Shown: positions 1 through 9,200 of the stretch, in pieces
How the letters are laid out: every line of letters begins with the position of its first letter
How positions within the stretch are numbered: the stretch's first letter is position 1
Source: T3Sed10-241 sp036796255
GTDB taxonomy: Bacteria; Bacteroidota; Bacteroidia; Flavobacteriales_D; Cryomorphaceae
Assembly: GCA_036796255.1 (NCBI GenBank)
Contig: DAIRDH010000028.1
Coordinates: forward strand, 1 to 42,604
Direction of reading: 5' to 3'
DNA: 42,604 nt
Notes under the pieces: generated by a model
The model's input: only the letters and a program-made list of their open reading frames with translations
The model's database searches: none
What the model was told of the DNA's origin: nothing
Program-made: the position numbers and the translations under genes

Positions 1-1074
1 CTCACCACCTCTCTTGTGCAATTGCAGGTCGATAAAGGTGGGCAGGTGATCACTGAAGCCGCCTTTGTACGCAGGCCCCATATACGTGCGGAAAGTTGTG
101 GTGCCTCCGGCGGCGTTTAATGTAATAAGCCATGGTGCGTCAAATACACCAACATCCCGTGGATTGATGGTCATGCTGCCGTCGGTGAAAAATGAATGGC
201 TCACGATCATCTGGTCGAGTACTCCCCATTCCCCTTGAAATGAATGCGTACCGAACTTGTACATCATGGGGTAGGAGAGGTTGATCAAGTCGCCCGGACG
301 TGTGCCTGCCACGCTCTTCTTTGCTTTGAGGTGATCAACTATGCTAATGTCGTTGGGATAATCGTTGAAATCGCCGGTGATTACGATGTAGGGATCTTTG
401 TAAATGGCGTTGAGGCTGTCCACCTTTTGCCTGATCATACCCGCCACCTGAATCCGGCCCGGTTCGGAGGCAAACTGCCCGCCATAACGGGATGGCCAGT
501 GATTTACAAAGATGTGCAAGGTATCGCCATTGGGTACTATCCCTTTTGCGTAAAGGATGTCGCGGGTGGTACGCTCGGGTGCATGCTCAAACTTGACCCT
601 GTAGTATTTGTAATTGATCAGCTCAAACTTGTCGGGGCGGTAAATGGCCGCAATGTCGATTCCGCGAAAGTCAGGGGAGTCTTCATGGATAAACTGGTAG
701 CCCACCTCTTTCATCGGTGAGTGAATTGTAAGTCCTTCGAGGACCCAGGCATTCTCAACCTCACAAAGCCCGATAAATTCTACTGGTTCCCAGCCACCCA
801 TTGCGAGAATGGTCTTGGCGATCCCATTTGATTTCTTTTTATAACGCGAATAGGTGTAGCGGTTTTCTCCTTCGGGGGTGAAATCATCATCTCTCGTCTC
901 TGGGTCATCTTCCAGGTCGAATAGATTCTCAACATTGTAAAAAGCCACCCTGAAGCGTTGGTCATAGCGCCGCTCTTTGTTCATGGTGTCAAAGCGTTTA
1001 AATGTTTCGTCCTGTGCCGATAGCCCATTTGCCGAAAGGCAGAATAAAAGCGCTATGGACAGGAAGCGAGTCAT
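1..1074 (-). CDS. Secreted endonuclease/exonuclease/phosphatase family protein (3' end outside window)
   Basis: The frame is open from an ATG at 1074 to the window edge, 358 codons. The N-terminus is a signal peptide (hydrophobic LSIALLFCLSANGLSAQ, cleavage after A20 or nearby), so the protein is exported. The motifs of the EEP superfamily metal-dependent phosphodiesterases follow in order: FYNVENLFD (N47, E49), GLCEVEN with the metal-binding Glu, RGIDIAAIYRP, VNHWPSR, TGDFND and, near the edge, GGFSDHLPTF with the catalytic Asp-His. The substrate cannot be read from sequence: secreted members include DNases, phosphatases and sphingomyelinase-like enzymes. Its ATG overlaps the TGA of lgt (ATGA, 1071-1074), so the two are probably translationally coupled. 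The family assignment is firm, the substrate unknown. Confidence 0.88.
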   Translation of the reverse strand, partial: MTRFLSIALLFCLSANGLSAQDETFKRFDTMNKERRYDQRFRVAFYNVENLFDLEDDPETRDDDFTPEGENRYTYSRYKKKSNGIAKTILAMGGWEPVEFIGLCEVENAWVLEGLTIHSPMKEVGYQFIHEDSPDFRGIDIAAIYRPDKFELINYKYYRVKFEHAPERTTRDILYAKGIVPNGDTLHIFVNHWPSRYGGQFASEPGRIQVAGMIRQKVDSLNAIYKDPYIVITGDFNDYPNDISIVDHLKAKKSVAGTRPGDLINLSYPMMYKFGTHSFQGEWGVLDQMIVSHSFFTDGSMTINPRDVGVFDAPWLITLNAAGGTTTFRTYMGPAYKGGFSDHLPTFIDLQLHKRGGE

Positions 1075-1949
1075 GACATGGATGTCTTGTTTTGCCGGGA
1101 TCGAAAGATAAGAAATAGCCCAGCCAGCACGAAGGGTATGCTCAATATTTGGCCCATGTTGAGCAACAGTTCATCTTCAAAGGCTTCCTGATTTTCTTTC
1201 AGGAATTCATCAAGAAAGCGCAAGGTAAACAGCAGTACCATAAACAGTCCAAAGAGGAATCCATTGCTGAGGGCAGCTTTTCGCTTCCGCCAAATGGGAT
1301 AAATCACAGCCATGATCAGCAAGCAATAGATGGCTTCATAGAGCTGGGCAGGGTGGCGTGGATCCATGGCCATTTCACGGGGATATGCCCTGAGGAATTG
1401 AAAGGCCCAGGGCACGTCGGTCACGGTGCCTATGATCTCGTGGTTCATCAGGTTTCCCACGCGTATGCAAGCACCTGTGAAGCACACCGCAATGACCAGT
1501 CGGTCCATAAGCCAGAGAAATTTGAACTTATAGCGCCTGACGTAGAGATACACTGCCGTAAGGATGCCGATGGCTCCACCGTGGCTGGCAAGGCCCCCTT
1601 TCTGCACCATGATAATCTCCAGGGGATTGGAAAGGTAGTACGAGGCATCGTAGAAAAAGACGTGTCCCAGCCGCGCTCCGATGATGGTGCCGAGCACCAC
1701 GTAGATGGTAAGGTCTTCGACATTCTTTTTGGTTTTACCCTCGGCTTCAAAAATGTGAAACATGATGTATTGGGCCGCGATAAGCCCACCTACGAAGAAT
1801 AGGCCATACCAGCGTACGGGCCAATCTATAATCGGAATGGAAAAGGCTTCGGGATTGACATCCCACACAATGGCGAGCAGAGAATTCAAGGCGTCATGGT
1901 TTGCGGCGAATTTACACAAAGCAGTGCAGCAAGCCGAGTTTCGTCCCAA
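1071..1949 (-). CDS. lgt: Prolipoprotein diacylglyceryl transferase
   Basis: Lgt moves diacylglycerol from phosphatidylglycerol to the lipobox cysteine of prelipoproteins in the inner membrane, the first step of lipoprotein maturation. The 292-residue frame is strongly hydrophobic with about seven membrane segments and carries the family signatures: GARLGHVFFYD, GGLASHGGAIG, RVGNLMNHEIIG (the Lgt signature region with the essential Arg/Asn) and RHPAQLYEA. The only ATG in frame is at 1949, but the first 20 residues (cysteine-rich, not hydrophobic) are atypical. A TTG at 1889 would give MNSLLAIVWDVNPEAF, which fits the usual N-terminus of the family better, so the true start may be there. It sits 30 bp downstream of the large surface-protein gene and overlaps the nuclease gene by 4 bp. 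Confidence 0.95.
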   Translation of the reverse strand: MGRNSACCTALCKFAANHDALNSLLAIVWDVNPEAFSIPIIDWPVRWYGLFFVGGLIAAQYIMFHIFEAEGKTKKNVEDLTIYVVLGTIIGARLGHVFFYDASYYLSNPLEIIMVQKGGLASHGGAIGILTAVYLYVRRYKFKFLWLMDRLVIAVCFTGACIRVGNLMNHEIIGTVTDVPWAFQFLRAYPREMAMDPRHPAQLYEAIYCLLIMAVIYPIWRKRKAALSNGFLFGLFMVLLFTLRFLDEFLKENQEAFEDELLLNMGQILSIPFVLAGLFLIFRSRQNKTSMS

Positions 1950-1979
1950 TTAAATTGCCTTGCATCTGGCTGAATGCTG

Positions 1980-4900
1980 CTATCGAATGAGCATGATGAA
2001 TCCGTTGAGTTCGTAGACCTCCTCAGTGGTAATAGACGCTACACGGATGAAGTAAGTATAGAGCCCATTTGGAGCAAAATAATCGGAACCGTTCACCGAT
2101 CCGTTCCACGCCTGGTCGAAATCAGTGGTTTCGAATACACGCGTACCCCATCGATCGAATATCTGGAGCCTGTAATTTGTGAGATCGATAAAGCTTCCAT
2201 CGGGTTTCCAAAGCTCGTTGATGCCATCCTGGTTGGGCGAAAAGGCATTCGGGATAAACCAAAGCAGATCATCGTTAATTACCAAAAGCTTGGTCAAAGT
2301 ATCGGCGCAGTTGTTGACGCTTCTTGTGATCAAGGTGACAGGATAAGTTCCTGAAGTATCGCTCGGGAAGCGCCATTGCACCATACGCTGATCGATTTGG
2401 CCTACATTGCCGTTTTCTCCAAATATGAAGAGTGACTCTGCAATGGGGCCGGGAGTAGAGGTGTTTTGAAACTGAATTAAAGTATTCTTAGTTGTGGTTG
2501 GGTTTGGGTTGATGTTGAAATTCGCTTCAAAAACGGGAGGATCGATCAGGGTTATTTCTTCCGATATTTCACATTCAGCCTCGTTTTTGGCAATGATAAC
2601 ATGGGTACTGTCGCATACAAAACCTATACTTTCATTGCTCCAGGTAAAGCCACCATCATAGCTGTACTCCACTGCATCAGGCGAAAAAACGTTAACTCTG
2701 GCATTGCAGGAGTCGGCACAAAGGGGAGGCGAGGTCGTAACGATCATTTGCTGTGGATCAGGCTCACCTATGTTGAACTTGAGGGAGTCAGTACAACCCT
2801 TGCTGTCTACAACGCGTACCTGATGGTCGCCAGCACATAGCTCTTCGATCACCTGGCCAGTTACTCCAGCCACGCCACTTGACCAGAGGTAGTTGTAAAT
2901 TCCACTTGCCTCTGGTGTTCCGCCATTGGGTATGGCTATAGCGGTTCCTCCACACTCACCGTTACACGGTGCATCATTGGGTATCAAGACAATTTCGAGT
3001 ACTGGTGCAAAAACAATGGTGACCTGGTCAGACTCTTGACAGAACTGGTCTACTTGATCAGTCCAGGTAAGGGTGAATGTGCCTCCCGGTGCAGCGCATG
3101 TGGCAATAGCGTTCGGATCATTAATGTCGCTGAATGATACCTGAGGTGGTCCGGTCCATGTACCTGTACCAAAAGTAGGGAATGCTTCCAGTTCAAACAC
3201 CAAATCGCACGCCACTGCGTCAGGCCCAGCCACAGCGTTGGTTACACAGCATATGGGATTGCTGGAAGGAAGCACGGTGAGATTTAATGTTGAAGTTTTT
3301 ACACAGATGCCATTGTCCAGTGAATAGGTCAATGAAAGCGTTGTGCCATTAGGAAAGTTTTGAGGATTGAATTGACTCGAAACGACCTCTCCGGCTTCAG
3401 TGGTCCATACGCCGTTGAGCGCAGGTGTGCCCTGGAGGTAATTGACAAGGGCTGATTGCTGGCTATTGTAGCATATGGTGGTATCAGTATCAAGACCGGG
3501 ATCAACTCCCGGATCCAAGGCCACTGTCACTTGATCACTTATCAAGCAACCTGGCAAACCCGGAGGGAAAGCCGATACGGTGTATGTCGTACTTTGATCC
3601 ACCAGTACGAGAGGGTTTTGAACATTTGGATCAGACAGTCCGGTAGCTGGTGACCATGACCATGTAAGGTCACTCCCTCCATTGCAGGCCACGTTGAGCA
3701 CTATGGGTGGAATAGCCCCGTTTTCACAACTCGTAAATGCATTGGAAATAATTTGAAATGTGATGCAACCACTAGGATCAGTAGACTCCCATGCTAGCCC
3801 TGCCAAGTTTCCGGTTATATTGGTCTGAATCACTTCTCCATCTATGCCGTCTCCGTTAAAGACAGTCATGACATCTCCAAAATTTGCAATTTGACCTGAC
3901 TCGATCCCAAAGTGCATAAAGGTTGTTCCGTCATTGGGATTGTCTGGACAATAGGTCACGATTAAATTATCATTGTCGCCATAACAGTATTCGTATTGTC
4001 CAGAACTATTTGAACAAGAATTATTATTCACAGTGGCCAATCCAGCTTGCAGTTGGGCTGGTTCGTCACAAACAATCAGGTTGGGACCAGCCGTAATTTC
4101 CGGCCCTACTATCGCTTCTATAACAATTGTTGTGTCAAAAGTACAGGCGAAATTATTGGTGGCAAACATGGTAAATTCATAGAAGCCCGGCTCATCAAAA
4201 AGTACGTCAATGGTATTTCCATTGTCTGAGGTATTGATAATATTTGGGCCTTCCCAAAAGCTGGAGTCGGCCTCCAGCCCAATTACGGGGGTGAAAGTGG
4301 TGACATCGGGAAGCAACTCTGGATTAAACTCAATACCCCATTCGAAAATGTACCCATTGTCGGCACCTATATTATCCGTAATTGTAAATGTCCATTCGCC
4401 ATTGAGCGGGCACCCCACCAATTGGCAAAGGTCTTCTTCAGACTCATAGATGCCTGGATTGACAATATTCGAATTGTGCGTAATGCCAACGTTGTTTACA
4501 AAGCTTGTCTGGGTCCAATTCGCATTGTCATTTATAAAGCCGTTGGTGCTGTTTGGCGACCATCCATAATCATAACCAGTGCCCGGAGCGAAGTTGTCAA
4601 TGCCATTGTCATCAACTGCCTCTCCAAGAAAAGTTCCTCCACCACCATTTGGAAAGGACATCATGGTCACGGAGGTACCATTGGGGCAGGTGATGAAAAA
4701 CTCAAGGTCACCGAGGTAAGAGTGCTCCATATTCATGAAAATGGAGTAGAGGTCGTCGCAGTTTTCCAGGGTGCTCCCGGCAGGAAAAAAGTCAAACAGT
4801 AGACTCGTGCTGTAGGCAAATCCTGCGCCGTCAGCCAGAAAAGTCTCTCCCGCAACAACCTGTGGAGGCAGTGCAGTCCACGTAACACTTTGCAGTGGAT

Positions 4901-5756
4901 TGCCATCAATGGTGGTGGGACTGCCCACGCATACAGGCGTTGCAAAATTTGTATTGAAGATTGGGGTGGTACTTACCAGTACTTGTTTTGGATCCAGGTT
5001 GAGGTTGATGCATCCATTGTTGTCTTCAATAAAAAGATTGATGATGTACTCTCCTGGCTCATCATAGGAATGCTCAACCGGAGCTGGGCTCTGTGTGATG
5101 GTTTGGGTTGAATCGCCCCAGTTCCAAATGTAATTTTCTATGGTGAATCCCGGTTGTGCTGCTGAGCCGTCATCCTGCATTGTAATCGGTTGTCCTATGC
5201 ACACACCGATAGATGGATCAGGACCCTGTGGGACTGGATTTGCAAAGTCAAAAGAAGCTACAGGATTGTCGCAAGGAGTGGTGCAAGAGATATTGGCCGA
5301 CCACCCGGGGAATGTGCCCGGAGTATTGGGGTTTGGATTAAATACAAAAGTTAAGCATCCGGAGGTGTTGTTGACCGTACCTGTTACAGGCAATCCTTGC
5401 AGGCTAGTACCTGCGTAACTACCAAGGGAATTTGCATCTGGAGAATCTCCATCATAAATGAAGAGTTGATCGTTGTTGTTTGGGTTGGGATTGGTTGCCA
5501 ATGCGAATGCTGTAAATTCGACTTGAATCACATCACCTGGATTGTCTGGACAGATTGTAAAGGTATAATTTGTCGAAGTATATGGCCCTCCACCTGTTCC
5601 ATCATCTTCAAATACGCCCTCGCAAACTGTTACGGTTCCGTTGGTCATATTGATGATGTCTTGTGCCTTGCTTGTAAACGCCGTAATTGCCAATACGAAG
5701 GTTAGAATCGCGATTTTTGACAATCGCTTTGCACACGGATTTTGATATTCCATCAT
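1980..5756 (-). CDS. Multidomain surface/secreted protein with CUB-like, PKD, P and SprB-like domains and a T9SS type B sorting domain
   Basis: A 1258-residue cell-surface or secreted protein. A signal peptide is visible at residues 1-31 (ends TSKAQ). Domains in order: a CUB-like module (about 69-157, CPDNPGD...FIYDG...CLTF), a PKD domain (about 165-260, IWNWGDS), a proprotein-convertase P-like domain (about 320-480), a second CUB-like module (about 600-690) that resembles the first, a WSPATGLSDPNVQNP Ig-like module, SprB-like repeats (about 925-1050) and a terminal domain from about 1168 (FIPNAFSPNQDG, FDRWG, ending MLIR). The last matches the gliding-motility-associated type B sorting domain, so export by T9SS is expected. 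Its ATG overlaps the stop of the preceding 144-residue gene (ATGA, 5753-5756), indicating coupling. Probable adhesin; no catalytic domain is seen and the ligand is unknown. Confidence 0.9.
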   Translation of the reverse strand: MMEYQNPCAKRLSKIAILTFVLAITAFTSKAQDIINMTNGTVTVCEGVFEDDGTGGGPYTSTNYTFTICPDNPGDVIQVEFTAFALATNPNPNNNDQLFIYDGDSPDANSLGSYAGTSLQGLPVTGTVNNTSGCLTFVFNPNPNTPGTFPGWSANISCTTPCDNPVASFDFANPVPQGPDPSIGVCIGQPITMQDDGSAAQPGFTIENYIWNWGDSTQTITQSPAPVEHSYDEPGEYIINLFIEDNNGCINLNLDPKQVLVSTTPIFNTNFATPVCVGSPTTIDGNPLQSVTWTALPPQVVAGETFLADGAGFAYSTSLLFDFFPAGSTLENCDDLYSIFMNMEHSYLGDLEFFITCPNGTSVTMMSFPNGGGGTFLGEAVDDNGIDNFAPGTGYDYGWSPNSTNGFINDNANWTQTSFVNNVGITHNSNIVNPGIYESEEDLCQLVGCPLNGEWTFTITDNIGADNGYIFEWGIEFNPELLPDVTTFTPVIGLEADSSFWEGPNIINTSDNGNTIDVLFDEPGFYEFTMFATNNFACTFDTTIVIEAIVGPEITAGPNLIVCDEPAQLQAGLATVNNNSCSNSSGQYEYCYGDNDNLIVTYCPDNPNDGTTFMHFGIESGQIANFGDVMTVFNGDGIDGEVIQTNITGNLAGLAWESTDPSGCITFQIISNAFTSCENGAIPPIVLNVACNGGSDLTWSWSPATGLSDPNVQNPLVLVDQSTTYTVSAFPPGLPGCLISDQVTVALDPGVDPGLDTDTTICYNSQQSALVNYLQGTPALNGVWTTEAGEVVSSQFNPQNFPNGTTLSLTYSLDNGICVKTSTLNLTVLPSSNPICCVTNAVAGPDAVACDLVFELEAFPTFGTGTWTGPPQVSFSDINDPNAIATCAAPGGTFTLTWTDQVDQFCQESDQVTIVFAPVLEIVLIPNDAPCNGECGGTAIAIPNGGTPEASGIYNYLWSSGVAGVTGQVIEELCAGDHQVRVVDSKGCTDSLKFNIGEPDPQQMIVTTSPPLCADSCNARVNVFSPDAVEYSYDGGFTWSNESIGFVCDSTHVIIAKNEAECEISEEITLIDPPVFEANFNINPNPTTTKNTLIQFQNTSTPGPIAESLFIFGENGNVGQIDQRMVQWRFPSDTSGTYPVTLITRSVNNCADTLTKLLVINDDLLWFIPNAFSPNQDGINELWKPDGSFIDLTNYRLQIFDRWGTRVFETTDFDQAWNGSVNGSDYFAPNGLYTYFIRVASITTEEVYELNGFIMLIR

Positions 5757-6187
5757 TGTATGTTCTTTCTCTTTTGCGAAAGCAAACGGCCAGGAAGTAC
5801 AACAAGGATATCATCAGTTCCTGACAATCGAAAATACTGGTATTCGTTTTCTTTCAAAGTTATATCGTATCCCTTTAAATTTAAAGTACCATCGCTTACA
5901 GCCGAATGACTCACGGCAGGGATATGCGGATACATGGGAGTTATGCTTGAAGCATCTGGATATGCACTAAAATCTTTCCCCCCCGTTTTACCCAGATGAT
6001 AGCCATGGCGGTTGTAAAATGCCACCTCCGCCAGCTGCGCCGGGTCGCCTGATGCCAGACTATCATAAGCTTCATTGCCTATCACATTTAGCAAGGCGTC
6101 AAGGTCTGACGCATTTTGAGCCTGAACATGTCCTGATGCATAGAGGAGAATGGCCAAAACACTTATTCTAATACTACTCTTCATCAT
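5753..6187 (-). CDS. Small secreted protein of unknown function between two T9SS cargo genes
   Basis: A 144-residue protein with a clear signal peptide (about 1-23, ending HVQAQ) and no further membrane segment, lipobox or sorting domain. I do not recognise the family. Visible features are an acidic helical stretch after cleavage (LDALLNVIGNEAYDSLASGD), an aromatic/His-rich middle (YNRHGYHLG, MYPHIPAVSH) and a basic C-terminus (SQKRKNIQ). It lies 18 bp downstream of the giant adhesin stop and overlaps the next adhesin start by 4 bp, so the three are very likely one transcript. Position suggests an accessory role (periplasmic or surface) for the flanking adhesins, but this is inference only. 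Start at 6187 or the adjacent ATG at 6184. Confidence 0.75.
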   Translation of the reverse strand: MMKSSIRISVLAILLYASGHVQAQNASDLDALLNVIGNEAYDSLASGDPAQLAEVAFYNRHGYHLGKTGGKDFSAYPDASSITPMYPHIPAVSHSAVSDGTLNLKGYDITLKENEYQYFRLSGTDDILVVLPGRLLSQKRKNIQ

Positions 6188-6205
6188 TTAAATTTCCTAT
6201 TTGGT

Positions 6206-9200
6206 TTACCGCAGCAATACTACGGTACCTGTCATTTCAAACTCATCCAAAGCACCTATTTCGCGGCCCTCGATGGTCCAAACGTATAAGCCCGGCTCAA
6301 GGTAATAATCACCATTCATTAATCCACCGTTCCAACGTTCTTTCACGTTCCTGGTCTCAAATACGATGCGGCCGGTGCGGTCAAAAACAGTGAGGCGATA
6401 ATCATTTGGATCAATATTGGTCATAACAGGCCCCCATAATTCGTTTTTGCCATCACCATCAGGGGTAAATGCATTAGGAACGTAAACGAGCAATTCTTTT
6501 TCCACTTCTACCCTGGCAGTGTAAGTGTCAGAGCAGCCCAATACCGGATCAATTGCTGTGAGTGTAACCTGGTAAGAGCCTTCTCGACCGTCAGGAAATT
6601 TGTATTCCGGACTGAATGCCGTAGATGATCCCAAGCCTGCAAAATCCCAGAAGAATTGCGTGCCGGGGACAAAAATACTCCTGTTGAGGAAGAACACCAC
6701 AGGATCTTCTGCAGAGGCTGGCGTAGGCGAATGTAAGAAGCGTGCCCTCGGACCCGGATCGACAGTGATAGTCATGGTATCAGATGCGAAACACAAACCG
6801 TTGCTGGCTGTAAGGATATACTTGAAGCTTTTCGGACTTAAGCCTTCATTGACCAGCGTAACCTGCGGGTTGGAAATGTTGGGATCTGACAGTCCTGTGG
6901 TCGGTGTCCAACTGTAAGTAAGGCCGGGCGCACTTGGCACCCCGATGGCTGTAGGACCAACGCCAGCGCAGATGGTGTCATCGCGCAATACTGGTGCATT
7001 GGGAAGCTCTGATACCTGAATGAATACTGAATTAGACAAATCAGCTGAACATGCTGGAGAAGAGCCATCCTGAACAAATATCAGCTCTGCCACTATCGCT
7101 TCGGTAGGATTCAATGAAATACTGTAATTCTGAGGTATACCATTTACCTGAAAAGTCTCGCCATTGATTGCATAGGTAAGGTCAAAAGGAGGGTTACCTG
7201 AAATATTGAAGTTGAGTTCAAGTGGCTGACCAATGCAAATGATGTCGTCAGAGGCTTCAATTTCACCGTCGAGTGCAGTGCTGATTTGCAAAATGGCATC
7301 TCCTGCCGTTCCAGGGCCAGAGCATCTTTGATCTGTTACCTGGGTAACAGTGTATACTCCGCTAACGCCGCTTGAGAAGGTATAAACCGCCTCATCCGTG
7401 GTTATTGGAGGCTGTGGTACGCCATCGACAGTGTATAGCACTGTCCACGGCCCTTCACCTGTGAGGGTAGCAGTAAAGCTTGCGCTTTGTCCTGAACAAA
7501 CGCTTCCTCCACCATTGATTACTGCCGTGGGAGCTTCGATGTAAGTGATGTCGATACTTCCACTGGCAGCACCTGTACAATTAGCATCACTCACCGTTCC
7601 GAGCGTATAGGTTGCACTCTCAAATGCCGGAATGGTGTAGGGGTTATTAAAGGTGGTCACAGAGTCGGCCGATTCGCCACCCATGGTGTAAGTAAAACTC
7701 CAGGGAGCGGTACCCGTAAATTCAACTTCCGGACCATTGCCACTGTTCTCGCACACTTCTTCTTCACCACCAATCACGGCGGTTGGAGCAGGTATGTTGT
7801 TTACAGTGGCTTGGGCAGTTGGGTTACCTACGCATTGAGAATCTGTCAAGGATGAAATAGCATATACTCCTGGTTGATTTACGGTAATGGAAGTATTGTT
7901 GCCATTGCTCACGAAAGGACCTTGAGGAGCACCACCATTGATGGTGTAGCTGTATGTCCATGGACCACTTCCTGTGAAGTTGAGGTTCAATGCACCCGTC
8001 TCACCCGCACAAATGCTGATGTTGCCACCAAAACTGGCTGTAGGCAGCGGGTTGAAAACAACCGGGATACCTGGACTTGCGGAGAAGCAAGGGTCGTTCA
8101 CGTTCACATTCCCTTGGGCATTTTGATTTCCGGCTATAGCCGATATATAGTAGGTCACTCCAGGGGTGAGTACAGGATTGTATCCAAAATTGGCATCGTC
8201 AGAAAGGATGAGGACTGTTCCAAATGAATTTGCCGTTCCATTGTGCAATGCAAATTGATAGGTGTCATTACCGTCGAGTACAGGACCTATGTTGGGCAGT
8301 ACTGATACCGTTTCGTTGGTACATGCTACGAGCGTGGCATTTTGCAGTGTACCGGCATCTGTTACACATGGGCATGTAAATGGGGCACCATTTACAGTCA
8401 CAGCAGGGCAAGCTCCCGCATTATTTACAGTAAAGTTATAACCTGAGCCGCTGTTGATCGGGGCGCTGGTGTACAAGCCTGTTCCTGCGTTGAAGTTACC
8501 TCCGGCCGGGGTAATTACAATTGGCGCCACTCCACCGGTAACGTTAAAGGTTACAGTGTAAGTATCTCCAATATCACTGCAGGTTTCCGTAACGTTATTC
8601 ACAACCACCGGGCTGTTTATGTTAATCACAACAGGATCTCCAACCACCGTTCCGGTGCAATTGGCATCAGACACGCTGAGTAGCGTGTAGGTTGAGTTGG
8701 CAGTAGGGCTGAGTTGTACCGTTTGACCATTGGTCACATTGTTCAGCGTAATCGGGTTCGCTGGGTCGTTGCTGTTTTGATAAAGGACAGTAAATGGAGG
8801 AATACCAGTGAGGTCGAAAACAAGATTTGTTGAACTGCCCTGACATATGCTGGTGCTTCCGCTAATGGAGCCTTCAGCCAGACAAGAGCAATCGGGTGAA
8901 TCACCTGAAACTTCTACACTCGCGCAAGGGCCATTGTCGTCAATTGTAAACAGGTACCCATCAGTGGCATTAATCAAGGCCGAAGTGAAGGTATTGCCTG
9001 GAATTGGGTTGCCATTTACAGTGTATGTGCCAGAGCCTCCGCTGATGGAAAAACCGACGGTATATTCGGTCTGGGCCAAATTACAAGTGGTCACAATAGC
9101 GTTTGCAACAAGTGGGTTGTTGATGGTAATGTTGTATTGCGCCTCACTTGCAGGGCAAGAGTTTGGATCGACTGTGTAAGTGTATACACCACTTGAAGCA

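Noticed and set aside
244..720. 158-codon forward ORF at the left edge
   Set aside because: The opposite strand encodes a full set of EEP-nuclease motifs over the same region.
1149..1802. 217-codon forward ORF opposite lgt
   Set aside because: The minus-strand frame has all Lgt motifs; the forward product is His/Gln-rich without domains.
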